The position numbers were made by a program, and so were the translations under genes. A DNA stretch of 64,000 nucleotides from the NCBI RefSeq assembly GCF_904849725.1, contig NC_058518.1:392881581-392945580 (forward strand), read 5' to 3'. Below the pieces are notes generated by a model that worked only from the letters and a program-made list of their open reading frames with translations, made no database searches and was not told the DNA's origin. This DNA comes from Hordeum vulgare subsp. vulgare. Lineage: Eukaryota; Streptophyta; Magnoliopsida; Poales; Poaceae. Below, in pieces: positions 22,691 through 33,259 of the stretch. Positions within the stretch are counted from its first letter, which is position 1. Each line of letters begins with the position of its first letter.

Positions 22691-23940
22691 GCGCAAGCTA
22701 CATCGTAATTCGCCAAGACCATTAGACTATGTTCATGACAATTAGTTCAATTAATCATATTACTTAAGAATTCCCACTCAAAAAGTACATCTCTCTAGTC
22801 ATTTGAGTGGTACATGATCCAAATCCACTATCTCAAGTCCGATCATCACGTGAGTCGAGAATAGTTTCAGTGGTAAGCATCTCTATGCTAATCATATCAA
22901 CTATACAATTCATGCTCGACATTTCGGTCTCATGTGTTCCGAGGCCATGTCTGCACATGCTAGGCTCGTCAAGCTTAACCCGAGTGTTCTGCGTGTGCAA
23001 CTGTTTTGCACCCGTTGTATGTGAACGTTGAGTCTATCACACCCGATCATCACGTGGTGTCTCGAAACGAAGAACTGTCGCAACGGTGCACAGTCGGGGA
23101 GAACACAATTTCTTCTTGAAATTTTAGTGAGAGATCACCTCATAATGCTACCGTCGTTCTAAGCAAGATAAGGTGCAAAAAGGATTAACATCACATACAA
23201 TTCATAAGTGACATGATATGGCCATCATCATGCGCTTCTTGATCTCCATCACCAAAGCACCGACACGATCTTCTTGTCACCGGCGTCACACCATGATCTC
23301 CATCAACGTGTCGCCATCGGGGTTGTCATGCTACTCATGCTATTACTACTAAAGCTACGTCCTAGCAATATAGTAAACGCATCTACAAGCACAAACGTTA
23401 GTTTAAAGACAACCCTATGGCTCCTGCCGGTTGCCGTACCATCGACGTGCAAGTCGATATTAACTATTACAACATGATCATCTCATACATCCAATATATC
23501 ACATCACATCGTTGGCCATATCACATCACAAGCATACCCTGCAAAAACAAGTTAGACGTCCTCTAATTTTGTTGTTGCATGTTTTACGTGGTGACCATGG
23601 GTATCTAGTAGGATCGCATCTTACTTACGTAAACACCACAACGGAGATATATGAATTGCTATTTAACCTCATCCAAGGACCTCCTCGGTCAATTCCGATT
23701 CAACTAAAGTTGGAGAAACTGACACCCGCCAGTCATCTTTGAGCAACGGAGTTACTCGTAGCGATGAAACCAGTCTCTCGTAAGCGTACGAGTAATGTCG
23801 GTCCGAGCCGCTTCGATCCGACAATACCGCGGAATCAAGAAAAGACTAAGGAGGGCAGCAAAACGCACATCACCGCCCACAAAAACTTTTGTGTTCTACT
23901 CGAGAAGACATCTACGCATGAACCTAGCTCATGATGCCAC
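22691..23940 (-). other. Element E 5' leader with primer binding site
   Basis: Untranslated leader between the 5' LTR and the former gag start. It is closely similar to the leader of element I (59029-60284), unlike the diverged coding region. The PBS at 23927-23939 reads TGGCATCATGAGC on the minus strand, one base inside the LTR, matching the initiator-tRNA-Met type site of copia elements. Open frames on the + strand here look like by-products. Confidence 0.75.
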
Positions 23941-25768
23941 TGTTGGGGAACGCCGCATGGGAAACAAAAATTTTCCTACGCGCACGAAGACCTATCATGG
24001 TGATGTCCATCTACGAGAGGGGATGAGTGATCTACGTACCCTTGTAGACCGTACAGCAGAAGCGTTAGAGAACGCGGTTGATGTAGTGGAACGTCCTCAC
24101 GTCCCTCGATCCGCCCCGCGAACAATCCCGCGATCAGTCCCACGATCTAGTACCGAACGGACGGCACCTCCGCGTTCAGCACACGTACAGCTCGACGATG
24201 ATCTCGGCCTTCTTGATCCAGCAAGAGAGACAGAGAGGTAGAAGAGTTCTCCGGCAGCATGACGGCGCTCCGGAGGTTGGTGATGACCTTGTCTCAGCAG
24301 GGCTCCGCCCGAGCTCCGCACAAACGCGATCTAGAGGAAAAACCGTGGAGGTATGTGGTCGGGCTGCCGTGGAAAAGTCGTCTCAAATCAGCCCTAAAAC
24401 CTCCGTATATATAGGTGGGAGGGAGGGGGCCTTGCCTTGGGGCTCAAGGAGCCCCAAGGGGGTTGGCCGAGTCCAAGGGGGAGGACTCTCCCCCCCCCCC
24501 CAAACCGAGTTGGACTAGGTTTGGTGGGAGGGAGTCCCCCTTCCTTCCCACCTCCTCCTTTTTCTTTCTTCCTCTCTTGATTTTCTTCTCCTTGGCTCAT
24601 AGGGCACTTGTGGGCTGTCCCACCAGCCCACTAAGGGCTGGTGTGTCTCCCCCAAGGCCTATGGGCTTCCCCGGGGTGGGTTGCCCCCCCCCCCCCCCCC
24701 GGTGAACTCCCGGAACCCATTCGTCATTCCCGGTACATTCCCGGTAACTCCGAAAACCTTCCGGTAATCAAATGAGGTCATCCTATATAGAAATCTTCGT
24801 TTCCGGACCATTCTGGAAACCCTCGTGACTTTCGTGATCTCATCCGGGACTCCGAACAACATTCGATAACCAACCATATAACTCAAATACGCATAAAACA
24901 ACGTCGAACCTTAAGTGTGCAGACCCTGCGGGTTCGAGAACTATGTAGACATGACCCGAGAGACTCCTCGGTCAATATCCAATAGCGGGACCTGGATGCC
25001 CATATTGGATCCTACATATTCTACGAAGATCTTATCGTTTGAACCTCAGTGTCAAGGATTCATATAATCCCGTATGTCATTCCCTTTGTCCTTCGGTATG
25101 TTACTTGCCCGAGATTCGATCGTCAGTATCCGCATACCTATTTCAATCTCGTTTACCGGCAAGTCTCTTTACTCGTTCCGTAATACAAGATCCCGCAACT
25201 TACACTAAGTCACATTGCTTGCAAGGCTTGTGTGTGATGTTGTATTACCGAGTGGGCCCCGAGATACCTCTCCGTCACACGGAGTGACAAATCCCAGTCT
25301 TGATCCATACTAACTCAACTAACACCTTCGGAGATACCTGTAGAGCATCTTTATAGTCACCCAGTTACGTTGCGACGTTTGATACACACAAAGCATTCCT
25401 CCGGTGTCAGTGAGTTATATGATCTCATGGTCATAGGAATAAATACTTGACACGCAGAAAACAGTAGCAACAAAATGACACGATCAACATGCTACGTCTA
25501 TTAGTTTGGGTCTAGTCCATCACATGATTCTCCTAATGATGTGATCCCGTTATCAAGTGACAACACTTGCCTATGGCCAGGAAACCTTGACCATCTTTGA
25601 TCAACGAGCTAGTCAACTAGAGGCTTACTAGGGACCGTGTTTTGTCTATGTATCCACACAAGTATTGTGTTTCCAATCAATACAATTATCGCATGGATAA
25701 TAAACGATTATCATGAACTAAGAAATATAATAATAACTAATTTATTATTGCTCTAGGGCATATTTCCA
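23941..25768 (-). repeat. 5' LTR of element E
   Basis: Pairs with 17139-18963. TATA box CTATATATAC on the minus strand at 24405-24414. The outer end is trimmed by three bases at 25768, where the second copy of the 136-bp host segment begins. Confidence 0.92.
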
Positions 25769-25769
25769 T

Positions 25770-25905
25770 GTAACGTTACCGATGGATTGAAGACGAGAGA
25801 GGGGATGCCTTCCCGGGGCATCCCCAAGCTTAGGCTTTTACGGAATCCTTGAATCTCTTGGGGTGCCTTGGGCATCCCCGAGCTTGAGCTCTTGCCACTC
25901 TTTAT
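25770..25905. repeat. 136-bp host segment duplicated around element E, right copy
   Basis: Matches 17003-17138 with one substitution. After it, D's sequence continues (ATCTTTGTCC) as in element G, so it includes the insertion point itself. Confidence 0.93.
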
Positions 25906-26541
25906 ATCTTTGTCCATAAGAACTTCACCCAAAACTTGAAAACTTCACAACACGAAACTTAAACAGAAACTCGTGATAACATTAGTATGAGAAAACAAAC
26001 CACCACTTCCTTAGGTACTGTAGCAAACTTAAACTCAACTTATGCTGATGTTGGGTTGATGTATTTTCAATCTTCCATGGCTAGTACCCCCCTGGTACTA
26101 TCCATAGTTTCATCAAAATAAGCAACCAACACAACAAAAACAGAATCTGTTAACAGCAGACCAATCTGTAGCAATCTGTATATTTCGTATACCTCTCTTA
26201 CTTCACAAATTCTGAAAAATTACGAAAGTCTGAAGAATGTGCGTAGCAATCAGCAGCAAAAAGAATCAACTCAAAATCTCTTACAGAAGAAAAAAAATGA
26301 AAATTCTTTTCGTGAGCAGAAAGTTTCTGGCTTTTCCAGCATGACCAAACGATCATCCCCATGACTAATCATAACGGTTTTGCTAGGCACAAACGCAAAA
26401 AGAAACACAAAAAACACAATCATAATAGAATTATGAAAGTGTGAAAAACACAAAACAGAAAGAAAAAGGATAGATTCGTTGGGTTGCCTCCCAACAAGCG
26501 CTTTTGTTTAACGCCCTTAGCTAGGAAAAAAAGTGATGCAA
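25906..26541. other. Element D noncoding sequence behind the gag-like ORF
   Basis: No gene seen. Collinear with G at about 47626-48258. Confidence 0.65.
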
Positions 26542-27225
26542 TCACGTATATTCATCTTTGGTGCTCAAACCATAAGTAGCATGATCATTTATCATCTTAA
26601 GATCTTCATCTTTATTGGATGACTCACCACTAGCTTTAGGAACAAAAACAGGCTTGACGGTCTTTTTGAGAGTGAGATTTGGAGTATTTTGCACAGCGGC
26701 AAAAGCGGAAGCCAAGTTGGTTATGACATCTTCTAATTTGCCAATTCTAGAAGAATCATTAACTATAAGTTCCTTCTCCCTTAAATTTTTCAAAAAGTTT
26801 CCCACTTTGGATCCGTACTGAGTAATTTGATTGTGGATCTTTCTATCCAAACCCTCAATAAGTTCAACTGTGGCAATTTTGTTTTCAATAGCGTCAAGCC
26901 TTTGCATCACGTGTTCCAAGGTCAAGATAGTCCCATTAACCATGAGCGGGGGTGAGCCTACCAAATTCATGATAGCTCTATAGGAGTCAACAGTATGGCT
27001 CCCCAAAAAGTTCCCGCCTACAATGGTATCTAGGATATACCTATTCCAAGGAGAAATTCCAACATAGAAACTGCGAAGGAGGACGGTAGTGGATTGCTTA
27101 TGAGTAGATCTACTTTGAGCATTGCAAATCCTATACCAAGCGTCCTTCAAATTTTCTTCCTCATTTGGCCTGAAATTGAGAACTCCATTTTCAGGGGTGT
27201 CGTTTGGAGTGGTGGGTGTAGCCAT
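26542..27225 (-). CDS. Element D gag-like protein, 227 residues
   Basis: Open frame from ATG at 27225 to a stop at 26542. Residues about 18-95 (EENLKDAWYRICNAQSRST, then FYVGISPWNRYILDTIVGG) match the middle of the plant retrotransposon gag domain. The N-terminal half of normal gag is absent. Residues about 105-185 are heptad-rich (likely coiled coil, possibly for multimerisation). No zinc knuckle or protease follows. The element would depend on enzymes from a partner. The homologue in G (48259-48940) is broken by frameshifts. Confidence 0.72.
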   Translation of the reverse strand: MATPTTPNDTPENGVLNFRPNEEENLKDAWYRICNAQSRSTHKQSTTVLLRSFYVGISPWNRYILDTIVGGNFLGSHTVDSYRAIMNLVGSPPLMVNGTILTLEHVMQRLDAIENKIATVELIEGLDRKIHNQITQYGSKVGNFLKNLREKELIVNDSSRIGKLEDVITNLASAFAAVQNTPNLTLKKTVKPVFVPKASGESSNKDEDLKMINDHATYGLSTKDEYT

Positions 27226-27420
27226 TGATGGACTATCTCACACATAAACGAGCAGGAAGAGAGAGTGAAACGAGGAAAAGAAAACGGCAACAGAGAAAGG
27301 CAAATTTAAACGGCAAATGTGAAGTGGGGGAGAGGAAAACGAGAGGCAACTGGCAACAAAAGTAAATGCAAGAGATGAGTTTGTGAGACCTACTTGCATA
27401 GATCTTGATCTCTCCTCCCC

Positions 27421-27595
27421 GGCAAAGGCGCCAGAAATACTTCTTCTACTGCGACAACAGACCTTGCCTGGCAATGGCACCAGAAATACTGCGACAACAG
27501 ACCTTGCCCGGCAATGGCACCAGAAATACTTCTGATGTCAGCTATGCTTCCCTTGCAACGGCGCCAAGAATAGTCATGTCGATAGCACCAGGAAT
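27421..27595 (-). repeat. Five PBS-like units spanning the 5' LTR boundary of element D
   Basis: Units resembling GGCAACGGCGCCAGAAATAC occur at 27421, 27470, 27510, 27555 and 27581. The third (27510-27522) lies 10 bases from the LTR end, the spacing of the PBS in B and G, and is the likely working site although it carries changes (GGCAATGGCACCA). The last two lie inside the LTR. Confidence 0.75.
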
Positions 27596-29153
27596 CCTTG
27601 TGCTACGGCTACGCCTTAAGGGACTTCCTAGGCAAGTATGCAAAGGATTTCCCCCGTGGCCTTGGAGCCTTGCGTTGGTGTTCCCTCGAAGCAGAAAGGG
27701 TGATGTAGCACAGCGGTGGTAAGTATTTCCCTCAGTTTAAGAACCAAGGTATCAATCCAGTGGAGGAGTATCACAAGATCCAGCACAAACACAAAAGCTT
27801 GCTCCCAACGCTATGAAGGGGTTGTCAAGCCCTTATAGATTGTTCGCCAAGTGAGAACTGAAAGCAACAAAGTAACAAAGCAATGTAAAAGCGGAGGTGT
27901 AAACGATGGATGTGAATAGACCCGGGGGCCGTAGTGTTTACTAGTGGATTCTCTCATGAAAGCAAGTAGACGGTGGGTGAACAAATTACTGTCGAGCAAT
28001 TGATAGAACCGCACAAAGCCGTGACGATATCTATGGCAATGATTATATCTATAGGCATCACGTCCAAAACAAGTAGACCGGTACTTTCTGCATCTACTAC
28101 TATTACTCCACACGTCGACCGCTATCCAGCATGCATCTAGTGTATTAAGTCCAAAAGAACAGAGTAACGCCTTAAGCAAGATGACATGATGTAGATGGAC
28201 AATCTCATATCAACGACAGAGCCCATCTTGTTACCCTTGATGGCAACTACTTAATGTGTGCCTTGCTGCCCCTACTGTCACTAGGAAAGGTCGCCACATG
28301 GTAGAACCCAAAACCAAGCACTTCTCCCATTGCAAGAATCATAGATCTAGTTGGCCAAACAAAACCCAAGACTCGAAGAGACTTACAAGGATATCAAATC
28401 ATGCATATAAGAAATCAGAAAAGACTCACATATATATCATAGATAATCTGATCACAAATCCACAATTCATCGGATCTCGACAAACACACCGCCAAAGAAG
28501 ATTACATCGGATAGATCTCCATGAAGATCATGGAGAACTTTGTATTGAAGATCCAAGAGAGAGAAGAATCCATCTAGCTACTAACTACGGACCCGTAGGT
28601 ATGAAGTGAACTACTCACGAGTCATTGGAGGGGCGATGATGATGATGAAGAAGCCCTCCAACTCCAAAGTCCCCACCGGCAGGGTGCCGGGAAGGGTCTC
28701 TAGATGAGATCTCGCGGAAACGGAAGCTTGCGGCAGCGGAAAATTATTTTCGAGGCTACCCTGATTTTTTGATGTATTTTAGGGAATATATAGGCCAAGG
28801 ATCTAGGTCAAGGGGCGGCGAGGGAGGCCACAAGCCCTGACACCGCGGCCTCCCCCCTGGTGGCGGAGTGGGAGCTTGTGGGCTCCCTGGAGCCCACCTG
28901 GCTTGGCCCAGAGGCCCCCTGATCTTCTTCCATTCGGGAAAAAATCATTTCGGGGATTTTATTCCATTTGGACTCCGTTCCAAAATCAGATCTGAAAAGA
29001 GCCAAAAACACAGAAAAAACATGAACTGGCACTTGGCACTGAATTAATAAGTTAGTCCCAAAAAAAAGATAAAAAAGGTACATAAAACATCCAAAGATGA
29101 CAAGATAACAGCGTGAAACCATCAAAAATTATTGATACGTTTGAGACGTATCA
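27533..29153 (-). repeat. 5' LTR of element D
   Basis: 1621 bases, paired with 13456-15074. Minus-strand TATA-like CCTATATATTCC near 28785-28794. Outer edge at 29153 is followed by TSD gacgc. Confidence 0.92.
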
Positions 29154-29690
29154 GACGCCCATTCAAGATACCTAGTCAGAAGGAGACGCACACGTTCGCG
29201 ATCAATGCAATACATCAAAATTTATCACATTACACGTGAGGGATTTTACTTACAGAACCGGTCGCCCTTTAATTTCCGATTCTCCTCGTAGTTTTGCGCT
29301 AATTGAGCTTTCAAACTCTCAATCTCTTCAACTTGGTTTTTATTCTCCCCTTTGAGATGATTATTCTTCTCAAAACATCTCTTTAATATGCGATGACCAG
29401 CTTCAAGCAGAGATTCGGCATACCTTTGAGACTCTCGAATCGCATCTAAATCCTTTTGCAATAGGCCTATTGACTTGCTTGCTATAAACAAAATTCTTGG
29501 TTAAAAAGGAAATACAACTGCAATTTAGCTTATCACAAGTAATTTTCCTTACCATGTGCTTCTTTGGTGAATTTTTTCACATCCTCCAGTTCGGCCCTTC
29601 TGGCTTGAAGATCGGCTTGGCTCAGCTAGAAATCCTTGGATAGTTTTTCATTTTCCTGCCTTAAAGACTTTAGGATGGCAAAGTCTCACG
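29154..29690 (-). pseudogene. Element A antisense, intron-containing coiled-coil gene (exons 1, 2, start of 3)
   Basis: On the strand opposite to A's pol. Exon 1 (about 29690-29553) encodes a Leu/Lys/Glu-rich helix (RQENEKLSKDF, one TAG at 29628-29626, then LSQADLQARRAELEDVKKF). A 71-bp intron (29552-29482) has GTAAGG and TTTATAG ends. Exon 2 (29481-29254, 228 bases) encodes 76 residues of coiled coil. An 82-bp intron (29253-29172) has GTAAGT and GACTAG ends. Exon 3 (29171-29154) continues at 13455-13344 beyond element D. Intron phases fit, so the frame is continuous when spliced, apart from the TAG and the terminal TGA. Function unknown; antisense extra ORFs behind pol are known in some Tat elements such as Grande. 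Confidence 0.68.
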
Positions 29691-29914
29691 TCGACCCTTA
29701 ATTCGACCGTCCCGACCGAATTAAGGTTCGGGGGATACTCGGACCATATGTCCTCGGCTAACGTCGCTGAGATCTAACCCTAGGAGCCCTGGTGTCTATA
29801 TAAACCGGGGCTCTCATTCGTGTAGAGGAGGTTGAATCATCTAGGGTCTAGCTTATACGATCTCGAGGTAGATCAACTCTATAATCATCATCCACGTCAA
29901 TATAATCAAGTAGG
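29676..29914 (+). repeat. Element A 3' LTR, left part
   Basis: Starts about TGGCAAAGTCTCACG; the exact first base is uncertain because no paired LTR is in the window. It has a 10-bp inverted repeat (29696-29705 and 29717-29726, CCTTAATTCG) and a promoter-like TATATAAA at 29797-29804. Element C breaks it at 29914. The remainder is outside the window. Confidence 0.6.
29797..29804 (+). promoter_or_regulatory. TATA box in element A LTR
   Basis: GTCTATATAAACC context, in the expected U3 position of a short gypsy LTR. Confidence 0.6.
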
Positions 29915-31301
29915 TGATAACCCACAAGTGTAGGGGATCGCAACAGTCTTCGCGGGTAAGTTAACCCAATTTATTGATTCAACACAAGGGGGGCCAAAGA
30001 ACATTTATAAACTTTAACAGTTGAGTTGTCAATTCAAGCGCATCCGAAAGATACTTGCTTGCCAATGAAATATTAGTAGCACCGGTGATATGGAAGTGAT
30101 GGTGGCAGCGGAAATAATAGTGGAAAAGAAGGGAAGTAAAACGGCGGAAGTAAAGCAACTTGTAACTAGCAGTATTAAAACACTGTAGGATAGGGAGATG
30201 GATGGTTGGTCATGGATAAGAGATATCATGTATTTAACTTGGGGCAAGGCACATAGAAAAGTAATGATCATCTAGGCATATATCAAACATTAGGCATGTA
30301 TCCCAAGGTAGTCGTGCGTGCTTGCAATAAGAACTTGCACAACATCTTTTGTCCTACCATCCCACTATCAATGGGGCCAAAAGGAACTTATGGATATTGC
30401 TCCTGTCAAAGAGCACCGAAACAAAGCATTAACAATCAATGGATACATGGAATCCTCAAACTATAGTCTATCCCCTTTGGTGTCCCAAAGTGTCACCATT
30501 GGGATCGCCGGTTCCGGACTATAATAGGTGCATACTATTCATAGATAGGATCTAGAACACAAATATATTCATGAAAACATAATGAATTCAGATCTGAAAT
30601 CAGGGCACTCGGGCCCAAAGTGACAAGCATTAAGAGTAACAAGTAGTAGCAAAGATGATAAACACCATAGTAGATAATAGGCAACATGCCCCCAACAATC
30701 CGACAAACTACTACATGATCTAACTCATCCAATCTCTCCCATCCCCTTCACCTACACCAGGAATTACTCACACATGATGGGGAAGCCATGGGAGGATGAT
30801 GGAGTGGTGATGGTGATGACGATGCGATGATTTCCCCTCTCCGGAGGCCAAATCATCCTACAGATTAGCTCTCGCGAACAAGAATCGAGAGTGGCGGCGG
30901 CTCCGCATCGAGAACTTGCAAAACGACTTCCGTTCTGGGATTTCTCTATCACGGGCTAAAATAGGATTCAAAGTAGGGCACCAGAGGGGGTCGACCCCAC
31001 CTAGGCGGAATCCCATAGCGACCAGGGGGGCGGCCGCAGCCATAGGTCGCCTGGAGGCCGTGTGGCTCCCCTCTGGCCCATCTTTTGGCCCAAGGTTCCT
31101 CCCGATGCGTGGATTTTCTCTATTTTTTATGGGAATTTTCCGGGACGTCTAAATATCCATTTTCTTGCACACAAGAAAACCATACAGACAACTCTACTGA
31201 AAACAGCGTCAGTCCGGGTTAGTTTGATTCAAATCATGCAAGAATGAGGCCAAAACAATAGCAAAAGTGATTGGAAAAGTCGATACGTTTGAGACGTATC
31301 A
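29915..31301 (-). repeat. 3' LTR of element C
   Basis: 1387 bases, TGATAACCCACAAG to GACGTATCA, related to but clearly diverged from the LTRs of B. No pair in the window. Confidence 0.88.
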
Positions 31302-31316
31302 ACTCCCCCAAGCTTA
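31302..31316 (-). promoter_or_regulatory. Polypurine tract of element C
   Basis: Same motif as in B (ACTCCCCCAAGCTTA on the + strand), directly next to the LTR. Confidence 0.8.
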
Positions 31317-33106
31317 GCATATTGCTTCTCCTCAAGCAATTCAGTTCAACGAACTTAATGCGACAAAGAAAACTTTGACAAACTCTTTTGGTTCATTAGA
31401 TGTATATAAGCATGTACTACGAACAAGTCCAACAAGTATTGAAGCAATTCTACAAAGACAATGCACGAAGCATTCCTACAATCATGTGAAGAGTTTCAAA
31501 CAACTAAGAATGAATAATATGTAACCGAAAATCATAACGATATCACAATGCACATGACTTGGGCATACTAGAGTGGTATCTCGCTAGCCCCCATGAGTGA
31601 AGCAAAACATAAATGCAGACGCTCCTTCGGAGTCTTAAAGGAGACTAGAAATAAATATTTCAGAATAAGTAATATCACAATCATAGAGAAGACAATGTGG
31701 TACTTTGGGACAATCCACATTACACTCATAATGACAATTATGCTCTCTATAGTTGGTGTCTTCTATAAGAAGGGGATGACTCAACAATAAAGTAAAATAG
31801 ATAGGCTCTTTGTAGAGGCAAGCGTTGATTTGCAGAGGTGCCAGAGCTTGAGCTTTAAAATAGAGATAAATCAAAATTTTGGGTGGTATGCTTTCATTGT
31901 CAATGTAACAATTAAGAGATCTCAATATCTTCCAAGCTAAATACATTATAGGCGATTCCCAAACATTATAGTAAAGTTTTTACTCCCCCTCCACCAATCA
32001 ATCACACTCCACGGCGGGCCAAATCCACGGGTACCGTCCATACAAACAACAATCCTGGGGTAGTTTTGTTTCATTACATTTGATTAGTCTTTGAGCATGG
32101 AACTGGCCATCCCGTTTACCAACCACTTTCTCGTGAATGATAGTGAATCAACACATATCTTGAGAATAACCTACTTAGCATGGAAGATACTGATAGCCCC
32201 TGGTCACTACATGAGCGGTTTGGGCATACAAAACAAAATATTTATTTGAAAATTTAAGAATACGACACATGCAAATTTACTTAGGACGGCACATAAATAC
32301 CGCATATAGGTAGGTATGGTGGATTCATATGGCGCAACTAGTTTCAATGATTTTGGATGCACAAGCAGTCAATCCGCTTAGTACAGGTGAAAGCTAGCAG
32401 AAGACGGGGAAGCGAACAACTAGAGAGCGATAACGGTCATAATCATGCAGAGCGACAAAGCAACATTGAATCGGGCATGAAAGCGATATAACTATTCTGA
32501 AATAAAAAGATCATCAAGGCTTTATAGACTTCTAGTCATAAACATGTGTAAGCATGTGCCAAGTCAATCCTAAAACTCTCCGAAGAGAAATACCACTCTA
32601 ATATGCCAAACCATGAACAATGCAATGGATGCTAAACATTTCAATAACACATTATGCAATCCATATATTTGAGACTAGTCACAAAGAAAGTATGAACTAC
32701 TGGGAAAGCATTGTAATCATAGCACTATGTCGCTACAAGCTGGTCTCTAGATCATAAGTACACGCATATGTACAAAAGTAGAAACAAATAGAGACCATAC
32801 CGGCTTTCCTTGTTGCATTCCTTCCGTCGACCTTCGTCATTATTGCATCGTCACTTGCACGATCGAACGTAGAAAGATATAATCAAGTGCAATTACAACC
32901 ATGGACGTGAGCTGAACTCTGCAAACAAAGCAAACTAAAGAGAGAAAAGAAATCTTTTTGGATTTTCCAAAGGTTAAACAAAAGCAAAAGAAAAGAGAAA
33001 TATTTTTGTTGTTTTTGCAAAGAAAGAACAAACAAGAATAGGCAAAAACTCCAAAAATATTAAAAAGCAAACTACGGATGATACAATGAAAGGGGAGAAG
33101 GTACGT
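31317..33106. other. Element C 3' noncoding region
   Basis: About 1.8 kb with no supportable gene. Collinear with 3684-5586 of element B. Confidence 0.7.
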
Positions 33107-33120
33107 ACTCCCCCAAGCTT
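33107..33120 (-). promoter_or_regulatory. Second PPT-like motif of element C
   Basis: ACTCCCCCAAGCTT, identical to the B copies, about 140 bases behind the end of the extra ORF. Confidence 0.6.
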
Positions 33121-33259
33121 AGGCTTTTGGCCTAAGTTGAGCTCAGCTACTGCGGGCTCCAGGAGCTCCCTCCGGCTCCGGAGTGGTACGGGTGGCCTCC
33201 CAAGAAGAAGACTCTTCTTCCTCGGGAACAACCCCCTCCATGGGGTTGTGGAACTGCTG

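Larger units (their letters stand above)
17139..25768 (-). mobile_element. Element E: BARE/Angela-type Ty1/copia element with decayed interior
   Basis: Minus-strand element inserted in D. LTRs are 17139-18963 and 23941-25768. PPT and PBS are in place. The right end lacks the last three LTR bases (ends TTTCCA instead of TTTCCAACA), and instead of a 5-bp TSD the element is flanked by a 136-bp duplication. The interior (18964-23940) has collinear but heavily mutated gag-pol, no recognisable gag start codon, and a deletion in the RNase H region relative to element I. Confidence 0.9.
13456..29153 (-). mobile_element. Element D: short non-autonomous Ty3/gypsy element, carrying copia E
   Basis: Flanked by a perfect TSD gacgc (13451-13455 and 29154-29158). 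LTRs are 13456-15074 and 27533-29153, outermost bases TGATGTCAGC and GACGTATCA. With E removed, the internal region is roughly 3.7 kb plus a 136-bp duplication. It encodes only a 227-residue gag-like protein. There is no protease, RT or integrase. Its sister is element G. Confidence 0.92.
1..29914 (+). mobile_element. Element A: Ty3/gypsy retrotransposon, partial, host of B, D and C
   Basis: The oldest layer. Its remaining parts are 1-2069, 11925-13455 and 29154-29914; the rest of this span is younger insertions. It reads RT, RNase H and integrase on the + strand, then a noncoding and antisense-coding 3' region, then a short LTR interrupted at 29914 by element C. The 5' LTR, gag and protease lie left of the window. 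The order RT-RNaseH-IN is the Ty3/gypsy order. The antisense gene between pol and 3' LTR recalls the maize Grande element, which suggests the Tat lineage (inference). Stops and frameshifts throughout make it defective. Confidence 0.85.

Noticed and set aside
23795..24241. 148-codon + strand ORF, repeated at 60139-60585
   Set aside because: It runs antisense across the PBS and LTR of E and I. It is conserved only because the DNA is nearly identical, and has no domain or codon pattern of a gene.
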